64,000 nucleotides of DNA from Belliella pelovolcani (lineage in GTDB: Bacteria; Bacteroidota; Bacteroidia; Cytophagales; Cyclobacteriaceae), in the NCBI RefSeq assembly GCF_900156785.1, contig NZ_FTOP01000017.1:1-64000 (forward strand), read 5' to 3'. This document shows positions 54,414-63,983 of the stretch, piece after piece. Positions within the stretch are counted from its first letter, which is position 1. The number at the start of each line of letters is the position of its first letter. Both the position numbers and the translations under genes were made by a program. Under the pieces are notes generated by a model. The model saw nothing but the letters and a program-made list of their open reading frames with translations. It made no database searches and was not told where the DNA came from.

Positions 54414-56102
54414 ATGAAAAAATCAAGAAGAAGTTTTATTGCCAAATTGGGCGCACTCAGTGCAGGAACAGGTTTGATCTCTTTAGCTCCTGGTTGTGCC
54501 AATGAAACTCAAAAACAAGCCGTAGATTTAGACGATAGCCCAAAAGCAAACTTTAAAGTCAGCATTTTCCAAACCACGGATGTTCATTGTCAGATTCATC
54601 CGCATGATGAACTTTATTGGGAGAATGGCGAGTCTGTTTTCAAAAAAGCTGGAGGGTATGCTAATTTACATACATTCATTCAACAAGAACGTGCCAAAGT
54701 TGAAAATTCATTTTTGATTGATACAGGCGATATGTTCCAAGGCTCTATGCTTTCTGTAAAGACTGAAGGTGAAGCCATGGTGCCCATACTCAATGCCATG
54801 AGTTATGATCTCTATCTACCAGGTAACTGGGAAGTGGTCTACTACAAAAAATCCATGCAAGACCTTCTTGGTTCACTTAATGCACCTAAGGTATGTGCCA
54901 ATATGTACCATGATTTGGGAAATGGACAAAAAGGAGAGTTGATTTTTCCCCCATATTATATATGGAGAGTCAATGGGGTGAAAATCGGATTTTTGGGATA
55001 CAATGATCACCTAGTTCCAAATCGACAATCTCCAAATTACAGTGAGGGTATCATTTTCACCAAGCCAGAAGACAATGTAGCCCATTATGTGGATGTGTTG
55101 AAAAATCAAGAGAAATGTGCTTTTGTGGCAATTGTGTCACATATAGGCCTTTCTCAAGAGATAGCTCTCGCAAATAATCCGGCTGCCCAAGGAGTAGACT
55201 ACATTCTAGGAGCGGATACACACGAACGAGTTAGAAAACCTATTCAAGGCAAATATGCGAAAGTAGTACAGCCGGGTGCCTTCGGTTCGTTTCTAGGGAA
55301 ATTGGAGCTGACTTTTGAAGATGGTAAGGTCGTCAAAGATGAATACGAGCTCTTGGATGTGCTAGCTGATGAGATCAAAGACTCTGAAAAAATAACTAAC
55401 ATCATCGAGCAAGTAGAAGCGCCTTTTAAATCAGACATTGAAAAAGTAGTAGGCTATTCTACCATACCTCTTTATCGGTATTTTGTCATCGAGAATCCCA
55501 TCGATCAGATGGTGCTGGATGCTTTGAGTTGGAAGATGCCAGATATAGATATTGTATTATCCAATGGATTCCGATTCTGTCCGCCGAATACTACTCCGGA
55601 TGAGACAGGTAATATCCCGATCACCAGGGGGAATGTATACGACATGTTGCCAGTGGATAGCATTGTGAGAACAGGCAGGGTCACAGGGCTCCAGCTGATA
55701 AATTGGTTGGAGAAGGAATTGAACAATGTCTTTGCCGAAGATGCCTCAAAGCGATTTGGAGGCTGGGTGATTAAGTTTCAAGGAATGGAAGTGGAATTTT
55801 ACGCTTTTGGAGATGAAGGGAAGCGTGTAAAATCAGTGACTGTAAAAGGTGAACCCTTGGAATTGACCAAGACCTATTCGATCAGTGCCTGTGAAAGAGA
55901 CGGAGATCCAGCCGATGTGATCTGTAGAATGAACAATGTACAGAACGTAGTCAATAAAGATTTGACGTTACATCAAGTGATGTTGGAATATTTGGCTGAA
56001 AATTCTCCCGTGACGCCTACACCAAAGGGCGCGGCAAAGGCATTAGATGCCCCAGCTACACTTTTGACACAAGTTTCTGGTGTTGATTATCAATTCAGGT
56101 AG
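54414..56102 (+). CDS. Tat-exported bifunctional metallophosphatase/5'-nucleotidase
   Basis: A 562-residue secreted phosphoesterase. A twin-arginine motif SRRSFIAK precedes a hydrophobic stretch ending at APGC, so it may be both Tat-exported and lipidated. The calcineurin-like domain (about 45-290) has TTDVHCQIH (Asp-x-His), DTGDMFQGS and GNWE (Asn-His-type motif with Trp in place of His), then VSHIG and GADTHE. The C-terminal 5'-nucleotidase domain (about 340-555) binds the nucleotide (VIENPIDQMVLDALSW, NGFRF). The GNWE in place of the usual GNHE removes the catalytic-dyad His found in UshA-like enzymes, which could change activity. It probably recycles extracellular nucleotides or sulfur/phosphate esters. 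Confidence 0.88.
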   Translation: MKKSRRSFIAKLGALSAGTGLISLAPGCANETQKQAVDLDDSPKANFKVSIFQTTDVHCQIHPHDELYWENGESVFKKAGGYANLHTFIQQERAKVENSFLIDTGDMFQGSMLSVKTEGEAMVPILNAMSYDLYLPGNWEVVYYKKSMQDLLGSLNAPKVCANMYHDLGNGQKGELIFPPYYIWRVNGVKIGFLGYNDHLVPNRQSPNYSEGIIFTKPEDNVAHYVDVLKNQEKCAFVAIVSHIGLSQEIALANNPAAQGVDYILGADTHERVRKPIQGKYAKVVQPGAFGSFLGKLELTFEDGKVVKDEYELLDVLADEIKDSEKITNIIEQVEAPFKSDIEKVVGYSTIPLYRYFVIENPIDQMVLDALSWKMPDIDIVLSNGFRFCPPNTTPDETGNIPITRGNVYDMLPVDSIVRTGRVTGLQLINWLEKELNNVFAEDASKRFGGWVIKFQGMEVEFYAFGDEGKRVKSVTVKGEPLELTKTYSISACERDGDPADVICRMNNVQNVVNKDLTLHQVMLEYLAENSPVTPTPKGAAKALDAPATLLTQVSGVDYQFR

Positions 56103-56142
56103 TGAAAAAATCAAGATTATTATACCGTAACCTTATTAAACT

Positions 56143-56169
56143 AAGCCGTCAGCAGGATGCTGACGGCTT
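56143..56169. terminator. Bidirectional intrinsic terminator
   Basis: A perfect 12-bp stem (AAGCCGTCAGCA with TGCTGACGGCTT) closes a 3-base loop and is followed by Ts. It lies between the convergent 5'-nucleotidase and helicase genes. Confidence 0.92.
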
Positions 56170-56174
56170 TTTGT

Positions 56175-57398
56175 TTATCTTCTTTTGAACCTATTTTCAG
56201 GTCGTCTATCTCCTGATTTATTATTTCTAGGAGGTCTTTGTTGTTTTGGTGCTGGACCAGTTACTTTACCAGTGAATGGATAGGGATGGTCCGTGATCTC
56301 AGGAATTCTTTTCCCGATCAACTTTTCAATATCCTTCAATTCCTTGTGTTGTTCTTCGTCACAGATGGATACAGCGATTCCTGAGTTGCCAGCTCTACCT
56401 GTTCTACCGATTCGGTGCACGTAAGTTTCAGATACATTGGGCAGGTCAAAATTGATGACATGCGCTAGCTCGTCAATATCAATTCCCCTAGCGGCAATAT
56501 CTGTAGCTACGAGTACTTTGAGTTTACCAGATTTGAAATCTTTAAGCGCATTTTGTCTTTGGTTTTGGCTTTTGTTGCCATGTATTGCAGCAGCTTTGAT
56601 GTCATCCCTTTGTAAGTATTTTACTACTTTATCTGCACCATGTTTGGTTCTAGTGAATACTAATGCTGTCTCAATATCGAGCGTCTCCAATAAATGCTTG
56701 AGCAATTTAGGCTTATCACTCTTTGCAGTGTAATATAGCCTCTGATCAATTTTATCAACTGTCGATGAAGGTGGTGTTACCTCTACTTTCGCGGGATTGG
56801 TCAATAGCCTGTCTGCAAGTACCTGAATTTCTGGAGGCATGGTAGCAGAGAAAAACAAGGTTTGTCTTTTGGCAGGAAGTAGCGCAATGATCTTCTTGAT
56901 GTCATGAATAAAACCCATATCAAGCATCCGATCAGCTTCATCAAGGACGAAAAACTGCAATTGTCTCAGGTCTACGAATTTCTGGTTGATCAAATCCAAT
57001 AATCTTCCTGGAGTAGCTACGAGGATATCTACACCCCTTTTCAAGGCAGCAGTTTGTGGATTTTGGTTGACCCCGCCGAATATCACCGTATGTCTTAGGC
57101 TCGTGAATTTGCTATACGCTGCAAGACTCTCATCTATCTGTATCGCCAGTTCTCTGGTAGGAGTGAGGATCAATGCTTTGATGCCGAATCTTTGCTTTTT
57201 TTGCTCATGAAGCAACTGAATCATGGGGATTGAGAATGCGGCTGTTTTACCTGTGCCCGTTTGAGCACAGCCTAGAAGATCCCTCTTTTCAAGGATCAAT
57301 GGAATCGCCTGCTTTTGAATAGGTGTAGGCGTAGTGTACCCTTCCAAAGCCAAAGCTTTCAGGATAGGGTCAATAAGGTTAAGATTTTTGAATGCCAT
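56175..57398 (-). CDS. DEAD-box RNA helicase (RhlE-like)
   Basis: A 407-residue ATP-dependent RNA helicase. Motifs in order are: the Q motif [11 protein letters not shown], Walker [36 protein letters not shown] and HRIGRTGR. The C-terminal tail (from about 370) is basic and Pro/Asn/Arg-rich, for unspecific RNA binding, as in RhlE and CsdA-like proteins of Bacteroidota. It likely helps ribosome assembly or RNA turnover, particularly in the cold. It is a single leftward gene with a long AT-rich upstream region. Confidence 0.94.
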   Translation of the reverse strand: MAFKNLNLIDPILKALALEGYTTPTPIQKQAIPLILEKRDLLGCAQTGTGKTAAFSIPMIQLLHEQKKQRFGIKALILTPTRELAIQIDESLAAYSKFTSLRHTVIFGGVNQNPQTAALKRGVDILVATPGRLLDLINQKFVDLRQLQFFVLDEADRMLDMGFIHDIKKIIALLPAKRQTLFFSATMPPEIQVLADRLLTNPAKVEVTPPSSTVDKIDQRLYYTAKSDKPKLLKHLLETLDIETALVFTRTKHGADKVVKYLQRDDIKAAAIHGNKSQNQRQNALKDFKSGKLKVLVATDIAARGIDIDELAHVINFDLPNVSETYVHRIGRTGRAGNSGIAVSICDEEQHKELKDIEKLIGKRIPEITDHPYPFTGKVTGPAPKQQRPPRNNKSGDRRPENRFKRR

Positions 57399-57778
57399 TT
57401 GGCTGTGTGTAATGATGCTGCAAAAGATGTTGTATGGTCTATGACAGCAGGAAATGTTCTATTAAAGCGACCTACAACTGGTCGATCTTTTTACAAAGTG
57501 CTGTAAAGATACAATAAATATATTTAGGAAGATTGAGCTTAGTATTTTGATCAAACTAACGTAAAAGAGAATTGTAAAAGAATGTCTAGTAATGAGCTTA
57601 CATGATTATCCGCTTACTTACAAGTAGAACCTAAATAATGGAACAAACCTATGATTTATAACCAATATCAATAAATATCCAATATCAATTAGTATCGGAT
57701 TTATCTAGGCTCTTATTTAAATTAGTTAGTTGTATAATTGCGGATATACACGTGAGCTGATATCTTCAAGCTCGTAAC
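57399..57778. other. Intergenic region upstream of the helicase gene
   Basis: This 380-bp gap has no coding potential that I can support. On the minus strand, CGACC (57479 region) pairs with GGTCG across seven bases and could be a small hairpin in the helicase leader; TATCTTTA nearby is one mismatch from a -7 box. The part 57640-57760 is very AT-rich, with ATATCAAT repeated several times. Confidence 0.4.
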
Positions 57779-58849
57779 TTAATTTTTGATCAGGTTCTTT
57801 CCTAAAATGGGCTGAATCAATTCACCATAGATTTTACTTTGATTTTTCTCGATGATATCCCAAGGTTCCAGAAGTGGCTCGTCGGAAAGATCAAATGTCC
57901 CGTAGTGCATGGGAATAAAATAGCTGCCTTCGAGGACATTGAAAGCTTCAATAGCGTCATTTGGGCTGATGTGGGCCTGATGCATAAACCACTCTGGTTT
58001 ATATGCTCCAATTCCCATCAAGCAGTATTCAGGTGACCCCAAAGTATTTTTGATGTCATTGAAATGTGGCCCAGCACCACTATCACCCATGAAGTAGATG
58101 CTTTGGTTCTTACTTTGAATATAGAACCCACCCCATAGACTTTTCTGGTCGTCATTAAGCCAGCGCTTGGACCAATGTCTACTGGGAACATAATGGATGA
58201 CTAGATCAGAATCATTTAAATTGTATGCTTGATACCAACCTGCTTCTTGTACTTCTTGCTTATCTATCCAAGAGTTGATAACCGAATTTACCCCAAGACC
58301 AGTTAGGATTTTAAGCTTTGGGTTTTGCTCAGAAAGCCATTTGATGCTTGATTTATCACAATGATCCCGATGATTGTGAGAAAGGAGGAGATAATCTATT
58401 TGAGGAAATTGTTCCAAAGGAAATGGCAGCTCACTTTTTCTTTTCAAAAAAAGATTGTCCATCAGCAACGGATCTGTAATAAAAGTGACCCCATCTACAC
58501 GAATCAAGTAGCTCGCATGTCCTAACCAAATGATATAATCTTCAGAAGAGTTAAAATTAAATCTTTCTGATGAAACTGGTAAAGTCCTATCGTCTGCTTC
58601 TTTTTCGCTTTTTTGGGGATTTTTGCTCAATTTCCATTTCAATAAATCTTTCAATGAAGACTCAAATGGATGGTATAAGTTTTGAAATTGTCCGTTTCCA
58701 TCAATGGGATTGCCTTGCCAGTCATTTGAAGGAGGATTGGTTTCAAGGTTAGGGTTTGAGGTGTAAGTGATGGTTTCTTCTTTTGTGTCGATTATCATAT
58801 ACAAGAACAAAGCAGGAATCAGAAGTGCAAAAAGGTATTTTGATTTCAT
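57779..58849 (-). CDS. Membrane-anchored MBL-fold metallohydrolase (NAPE-PLD/UlaG-like)
   Basis: A 356-residue metallo-beta-lactamase-fold protein. An N-terminal hydrophobic segment (about 4-20) anchors it or acts as a signal. The motif HNHRDHCD (HxHxDH) near 160 provides the metal ligands, with GDSGAGPHF (Asp) and MPMHYGTFDL (His) completing the site. GHASYLIRVDGVTFITDPL and the DPLL segment are typical of the NAPE-phospholipase D-like group. The substrate may be a phospholipid or lactone; the sequence does not decide. It lies at the left end of a leftward run of genes, with 43 bp to the next. Confidence 0.85.
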   Translation of the reverse strand: MKSKYLFALLIPALFLYMIIDTKEETITYTSNPNLETNPPSNDWQGNPIDGNGQFQNLYHPFESSLKDLLKWKLSKNPQKSEKEADDRTLPVSSERFNFNSSEDYIIWLGHASYLIRVDGVTFITDPLLMDNLFLKRKSELPFPLEQFPQIDYLLLSHNHRDHCDKSSIKWLSEQNPKLKILTGLGVNSVINSWIDKQEVQEAGWYQAYNLNDSDLVIHYVPSRHWSKRWLNDDQKSLWGGFYIQSKNQSIYFMGDSGAGPHFNDIKNTLGSPEYCLMGIGAYKPEWFMHQAHISPNDAIEAFNVLEGSYFIPMHYGTFDLSDEPLLEPWDIIEKNQSKIYGELIQPILGKNLIKN

Positions 58850-58892
58850 TACACTTTCAACTGATTATTACCTACAATGGTTTAGCATTTTG

Positions 58893-59459
58893 TTACTTCT
58901 TGTATTTGTCATTAAGGCCCTTGCCTTCCAAAATTATAGGTTTGATTTTATCTATTCTTGCTTGTTGCGTTTCTATTTTTTTGGCTGATGCGACGTGTTC
59001 GATATATTCTTTTTGTTTGCCTGGAGTCAGCGCATCAAAATGCGATTTAAAGACCTTATCCGCACTTAAAGCTTCTGCCAAAAGCCCAGTCGGTTCCTTT
59101 TTCTCTGATTTCTTTGGGGTCCATTTGATCCCTGCTTCTTCATTTTTGATGGCTTGCGCGATATAGTCTATTAGCGTTTTTTCATCAATGTCAGCTCTAG
59201 ATGTCATTCTCCATTGGAGCATTGCATTAGTTTTTTCTTCTTGAGCATTGACAAATACATTTTTATGGTCATTGATAAATACGCCATTGAAAAACCAAAT
59301 ACCGAAATAGTTTTTGAAGCCACTGATTCCGATGATGTTTCTACCTTCATGGGTGTACACATCCCCACCCCATTTGATGGTATGCTCCAATTTTGTTTTT
59401 TGCTCAACGATGGACTTGAGCAAGTCAATTTCTTCCTGCCAATTATGTTCTTTTTTCAT
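58893..59459 (-). CDS. DUF1801/YdeI family protein
   Basis: A 188-residue cytosolic protein. Residues 10-110 fit the DUF1801 fold (TIKWGGDVYTHEGRNIIGI, FGIWFFNGVFI), and residues 125-185 fit the YdeI/OmpD-associated C-terminal helix region (FKSHFDALTPGKQKEYIEHVASAKKIETQQARIDK). The molecular role is unknown; homologues are frequent in Bacteroidota and soil bacteria. Ten bases separate it from the upstream MFS gene, so the two are probably co-transcribed. Confidence 0.82.
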   Translation of the reverse strand: MKKEHNWQEEIDLLKSIVEQKTKLEHTIKWGGDVYTHEGRNIIGISGFKNYFGIWFFNGVFINDHKNVFVNAQEEKTNAMLQWRMTSRADIDEKTLIDYIAQAIKNEEAGIKWTPKKSEKKEPTGLLAEALSADKVFKSHFDALTPGKQKEYIEHVASAKKIETQQARIDKIKPIILEGKGLNDKYKK

Positions 59460-59469
59460 GCTTCCGAAT

Positions 59470-60627
59470 TTAGTGTTGGGTTTTGATCCTTGCAGTGGCT
59501 ATCAAACCAAGCAAAGGACCTAATGCTAAAATAAGAAAAAGATATGGAGTAGGGATGGACCTTGCCATAAAATTCAAAAGCTGAATACTCAAAATTGTGA
59601 TCCCAAACCCTAAACTATTGACTATCGTCAGGGAAGTGCCTTTGGATGCTGAGGGCGCATTTTTAGCTACCAAAGTGGAAAACATGGGTGAATCTGCGGT
59701 CACTGCCAATCCCCAGATCAATAAAAATATCAGGACTATTGATGGGTTGGGAATATTTAATACCAAAGGAGATAATAAACAACATGTGGCCGAAAGCGCC
59801 AAGGCCGTAAAGGCGATTTTTTTGGGAGGAACCACTTTTGATATGATACCTCCCAAAGCACAGGAGATTCCGCCAACTGCAATGATCAAAAATGACCAGA
59901 AGGAAATATCTAATTCCTGATTTCCTGAGATAGCGATCAGAATCACCGGTACAAATGCCCAAAAAGCATACAACTCCCACATGTGGCCAAAATAGCCAAA
60001 GGCTGCATGCCGAAAGTTTTTCACTTGGAATACCTTGAAAAATGCAGATGGATTGAACTTGGTTGCAGGTGTTCTAAATGGACCATCAGGAATAAGGAAA
60101 TAAATTAGGAGCCCTCCTAAAACAGCCAATATGCTTGTAGCATAAATTGCAAATTCCCAAGGGAAAGCATCCGTAACACTCCTAACCAAATGCGGGAAAG
60201 CTGTACCCAATACAAGTGCACCTACTAGGAAACCTAAAGACTGTCCGAGTCCTTTTTCAAAATAATCCGCCGCTATCTTCATTCCTACAGGATAGATTCC
60301 GGCTAGGAAAAATCCAGTCCCAAATCGATAAAGAAGCAATTGCCAAGCCTCCATGCTTTGTAATGCCATCATTCCATTGAAGATCGAAGCGATCAAGGCA
60401 GAAATCAAAAAAACCTTGGATGGCGAAAACTTATCTGCAATGGTAAGCATCGCAAAGATCAGCGTACCGACAATAAATCCTATTTGTACTGCACTGGTCA
60501 AATGTCCCAAGTACGAGGCCGGCAATTGCAAGGACGCTGCTAGCTCAGGAAGTACAGCATTGCCAGCAAACCATAATGAAGTACAGAGAAACTGCGCAAT
60601 AACAATAGTGGGTAGAATATGCTTCAT
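59470..60627 (-). CDS. MFS transporter
   Basis: A 385-residue polytopic inner-membrane protein with about 12 hydrophobic helices and no signal peptide. The RFGTGFFLAGIYPVGMKIAADYF region in TM4-TM5 and the loop between TM2 and TM3 (ADKFSPSKV) follow the major facilitator pattern. The substrate is unknown. The gene starts 40 bp after the end of the GNAT gene, on the same strand, and could be the last part of the longer ALS-ALDH-GNAT-MFS-DUF1801 transcript. Confidence 0.85.
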   Translation of the reverse strand: MKHILPTIVIAQFLCTSLWFAGNAVLPELAASLQLPASYLGHLTSAVQIGFIVGTLIFAMLTIADKFSPSKVFLISALIASIFNGMMALQSMEAWQLLLYRFGTGFFLAGIYPVGMKIAADYFEKGLGQSLGFLVGALVLGTAFPHLVRSVTDAFPWEFAIYATSILAVLGGLLIYFLIPDGPFRTPATKFNPSAFFKVFQVKNFRHAAFGYFGHMWELYAFWAFVPVILIAISGNQELDISFWSFLIIAVGGISCALGGIISKVVPPKKIAFTALALSATCCLLSPLVLNIPNPSIVLIFLLIWGLAVTADSPMFSTLVAKNAPSASKGTSLTIVNSLGFGITILSIQLLNFMARSIPTPYLFLILALGPLLGLIATARIKTQH

Positions 60628-60667
60628 GCAGTTCTCAGTACTTTTGGATGACTTTCATGATGACAAG

Positions 60668-60952
60668 TTAAAATCTTACATCCTGAATATCCTCCTTTTT
60701 TGCGAAAATACTTTTCGCATAAGGACAGAGTGGAAGAATTTTGATTTTCTGTTCCCTTGCAAAATCCACCCCTGCCATCACCAATTTTTCTCCCAAACCT
60801 TGTCCTTTGTAAGCTGGGTCTACTTCTGTATGGTCTATGATGATCTTGTCTGTCCCAGCTACTGAATAGGTCATTATGCCAATTTGCTTGTCGATATCTA
60901 GTAATACAAATTGCCCCTTACTTTCTGATTGTTGATGTTCTACTGTGATCAT
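60668..60952 (-). CDS. Small GNAT-like N-acetyltransferase
   Basis: A 94-residue single-domain member of the YjdJ/COG2388 type GNAT family. DHTEVDPAYKGQGLGEKLV is the acetyl-CoA binding loop (Gln/Gly-x-Gly-x-Gly), and PLCPYAKSIFAKK is the conserved C-terminal segment. This minimal type acts on unknown amine substrates. Its start overlaps the aldehyde dehydrogenase stop by 4 bp. Confidence 0.87.
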   Translation of the reverse strand: MITVEHQQSESKGQFVLLDIDKQIGIMTYSVAGTDKIIIDHTEVDPAYKGQGLGEKLVMAGVDFAREQKIKILPLCPYAKSIFAKKEDIQDVRF

Positions 60953-62346
60953 AGTAATTTACTTTTGATGACCATCAATTTTTCTCTTGTCATTTCATGC
61001 ATGGAATAGGGGATACCTCCTAGTCCTTCTCCTGAAGCATCCCTTCCCCCAAATGGCATCCAGTCAACACGAAATGCAGTGTGGTCATTGACCATAACAG
61101 CAGTGGCGTTGAGTCGCTGAACAGTATCTAATGCGATGTCAATATCTTGGGTGAAAACTGCTGCTTGGAAGTGGTAATCTAATGCATTGGCCTGCTCAAT
61201 AGCTTCTAATCGGTCATTGTAGCTGTAAACGCAAACCACTGGCCCAAAAATCTCTTCTTTGGACACTTTTACATCTTGTGGAGGGTTGAAGATTACGGTG
61301 GGAGCATAGCAGGTGTCTGAGATGCGCTTACCTCCACTTAGGATTTTACCACCTTTGGTTTTGGCTTCATTGACCCACTCTTCCACACGGTCGACTTCCT
61401 TGGGTAAAATCAATGGCCCAACTTCAGTCTTTTCATCCAAGGGGTCACCTACGACCATCTTATTGCCAGCTTCGGCAATTTTTTCAGCCACCTCCCTGGC
61501 TATTGAATCGTGCACGAACACCTTCTGCACAGATACACATACCTGACCAGCATGATAAAATCCACCTTTGGCTAATGCAGGAATCATGTCATTGATATTT
61601 GCATCGGGCTCCACGATGACAGGTGCAGCACCGCCATGCTCCAGAGCACAGCGAGTTCCTGGAGCCAGCTTTGATTTGAGGTACCAACCAATCTTGGCCG
61701 ATCCGATGAAAGAAAGGTAATTGACACGTTTGTCTGTTACCAATTTTTCAGCAGCTTCATTGTCAATGATCAAGCATTGTACCCAGCCCTCTGGCACACC
61801 AGCTTCTTGTAAAATATCCATAAAGGCCATACAGCTTAGGGGCGTGGTAGAAGCTGGCTTGACGATGACTGGACAGCCTGCTGCAAATGCAGTGACTGTC
61901 TGATGGATGATTAAATTAAGCGGGTGGTTGAATGCTGAAATGGAGGCAACCACGCCGATGGGTTCTCGAGTAGTGAATGCGATTCTATTCACAGAAGCTT
62001 GGGTTAGTCCCATGGGAATTTGCTCACCGTTGAGTTTGCCAATTTCTTCTGCGGCTATTTTCACCCCATTGATGGCACGGAGTACCTCTACTTTGGAGTC
62101 TTGATAGGGCTTTCCGCCTTCTTCAGCTGCTGTCTTGGTGAGTTCTTCGATTTTACCCTTCATGATTTCCTGAACTTTTTCCAAGATTTCAATTTTTTTG
62201 TGGGAAGGAATCCACTGAGCTCTGTCCAAAAAAAGTTCTTGAGCTTTTTCTAGTGCCGTTTGTACTGCATCTTTCCCCAGCATTGGGATTTCTTTGATGA
62301 GGCTTTGGTTGTATGGGTTGAATATTTTTAGTTTCTGATTGCTCAT
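60949..62346 (-). CDS. NAD(P)-dependent aldehyde dehydrogenase
   Basis: A 465-residue ALDH that oxidises an aldehyde to an acid or acyl product. The active-site Cys is in AGQVCVSVQ (near 275), the NAD-binding FIGSAKIG near 215, and the general-base Glu in LEHGG, where most ALDHs have LELGG. FRVDWMPFGG near the C-terminus resembles lactaldehyde, sulfolactaldehyde and phosphonoacetaldehyde dehydrogenases. It is in an operon between the GNAT gene and the ThDP enzyme, overlapping both by 4 bp. The substrate is unknown; a short hydroxy- or sulfo-aldehyde is possible. Confidence 0.9.
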   Translation of the reverse strand: MSNQKLKIFNPYNQSLIKEIPMLGKDAVQTALEKAQELFLDRAQWIPSHKKIEILEKVQEIMKGKIEELTKTAAEEGGKPYQDSKVEVLRAINGVKIAAEEIGKLNGEQIPMGLTQASVNRIAFTTREPIGVVASISAFNHPLNLIIHQTVTAFAAGCPVIVKPASTTPLSCMAFMDILQEAGVPEGWVQCLIIDNEAAEKLVTDKRVNYLSFIGSAKIGWYLKSKLAPGTRCALEHGGAAPVIVEPDANINDMIPALAKGGFYHAGQVCVSVQKVFVHDSIAREVAEKIAEAGNKMVVGDPLDEKTEVGPLILPKEVDRVEEWVNEAKTKGGKILSGGKRISDTCYAPTVIFNPPQDVKVSKEEIFGPVVCVYSYNDRLEAIEQANALDYHFQAAVFTQDIDIALDTVQRLNATAVMVNDHTAFRVDWMPFGGRDASGEGLGGIPYSMHEMTREKLMVIKSKLL

Positions 62347-63983
62347 AGTTTTTGTGCTTTTTCTTTCAACATTACATTCAAAATAGGGTGGTTGAGTGAA
62401 TAATCAACAGGAAGGTCGATCAGTTTGACTCCATCAGAAGCCAAACATTGATCCAAGATCTGCTGGAATTCTTGATCGCTGTCTGGCCTGTAGCCCTTTG
62501 CCCCATAGCTTTCTGCATATTTGACAAAGTCTGGATTTTTATAGTCCAAGCCAAAATCAGCAAAGCCCATATCCTCCTGTTTCCACTTGATCATGCCATA
62601 GGCTTCATCATTGAGAATGATGACAGTTAAGTTGAGTTTCAACCTCACAGCTGTTTCTATTTCTTGAGAGTTCATCATAAATCCTCCATCTCCACAGACA
62701 GAAACTACTTTTCGGTCAGGAAGTAGCATATTCACAGCCATGGCAGAAGGAAGGCCTGCACCCATACTTGCCAGTGCATTGTCGAGCAGAAGTGTGTTAG
62801 GTTGATGGCAGGTGTAGTTTCTTGCAAACCAAAGTTTGTACACTCCATTGTCTAAGGTGATGACATCCTTGGAGTCAAGCTTTTTTCTCAGCAGGTTGAC
62901 CAATCGCTGTGGAAGCATGGGGAAGCGCGTATCCTCAAAATACTTGCTCAGATGCCCTGCAACTTCTTTCTTTACTTTTTCATATAACTCAAAGTTCCAG
63001 TGAGTTTGAGGTGATAATTCTGCTGTCAGTTTTTTGACCGCATTGGTAATATCTCCCACTACATTGAGTTGCGGAAAATAGACTGGATCAACTTCTGCGG
63101 GATCAAAGTTGACATGGATTACTTTTTTACCACCTTGCTTCATAAAGAAGGGTGGTTTTTCGATCACATCATGACCTACATTGATGATCAGGTCGGCTTC
63201 TTCTATGGCAGCATGAAGGAAGTCATTGCTAGATAAGGCTGCTGTACCAAGGTATTGGGGATGCCTTTCATCGATGACGCCTTTACCCATTTGGGTAGTG
63301 AAAAAATAAATCCCTGTATGATCTACAAAAGCTTTGAGCGCCTCACAGGTAATTTTCCTATTTGCACCTGCTCCTATCAAAAGCAAAGGCATCTTAGCAG
63401 CTTCAATCATTTTGACTGCATCAGTGATTGCTTGATCATCAGGTTTGGGGATGATATGTCCTGTGACTTGGAAGACCGTATCCTCACAATCTTCCTGCGC
63501 GATATCTTCTGGGAACTCTAGATGCACTGCTCCAGGTTTTTCCTCTTGTGCTATCCTGAAGGCCTCACGGATTTGGGAAGCGATGTTGTTGCTATTGACG
63601 ATTTGTTTGGTGTATTTGGTGATGGGACGCATCATGTCCACCACATCGATGATTTGAAATCTTGCTTGTTTGCTCTTTTTGATGGGTTTCTGCCCTGTGA
63701 TCATCATGATTGGCATACCGCCAAGCTGCGCATAAGCAGCTGGTGTGACCAGATTCGTCGCTCCTGGACCTAAGGTGGCCATACAGACACCTGGCTTGCC
63801 GGTCAATCTACCATAGGTAGCTGCCATGAAGCCCGCTCCTTGCTCATGCCTGGTAAGGATAAGTTTGATTTTAGAATTCTTGAGAGATTGAAGGAGGTCT
63901 AAGTTTTCCTCGCCTGGTACGGCGAAAATGTATTCCACTCCTTCGTTTTCCAATGCTTTAACAAAAAGATCTGATGCTTTCAT
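62343..63983 (-). CDS. Acetolactate synthase-like ThDP-dependent enzyme
   Basis: A 546-residue thiamine-diphosphate enzyme. The N-terminal PYR domain starts MKASDLFVKALENEGVEYIF and keeps the activating Glu (RHEQGAGFMA). The central domain spans about 195-330, and the C-terminal PP domain has the ThDP/Mg motif GDGGFMMNSQEIETAV. It has the AlsS-like endings NDEAYGMIKWKQ and LPVDYS. It probably joins two pyruvates to acetolactate, or a related 2-oxoacid carboligation. No regulatory ilvN or ilvC is adjacent, and the neighbour is an ALDH, so a catabolic or aldehyde-forming role is possible. It starts 17 bases from the right end of the window; its promoter is outside. Confidence 0.87.
   Translation of the reverse strand: MKASDLFVKALENEGVEYIFAVPGEENLDLLQSLKNSKIKLILTRHEQGAGFMAATYGRLTGKPGVCMATLGPGATNLVTPAAYAQLGGMPIMMITGQKPIKKSKQARFQIIDVVDMMRPITKYTKQIVNSNNIASQIREAFRIAQEEKPGAVHLEFPEDIAQEDCEDTVFQVTGHIIPKPDDQAITDAVKMIEAAKMPLLLIGAGANRKITCEALKAFVDHTGIYFFTTQMGKGVIDERHPQYLGTAALSSNDFLHAAIEEADLIINVGHDVIEKPPFFMKQGGKKVIHVNFDPAEVDPVYFPQLNVVGDITNAVKKLTAELSPQTHWNFELYEKVKKEVAGHLSKYFEDTRFPMLPQRLVNLLRKKLDSKDVITLDNGVYKLWFARNYTCHQPNTLLLDNALASMGAGLPSAMAVNMLLPDRKVVSVCGDGGFMMNSQEIETAVRLKLNLTVIILNDEAYGMIKWKQEDMGFADFGLDYKNPDFVKYAESYGAKGYRPDSDQEFQQILDQCLASDGVKLIDLPVDYSLNHPILNVMLKEKAQKL

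Noticed and set aside
57640-57760. Similarity between AT-rich stretches near 330-405 and 57680-57760 (ATATCAATTA-type, then a GATATACA-like string)
   Set aside because: The shared words are short and AT-rich and no consistent repeat boundary or inverted ends could be drawn.
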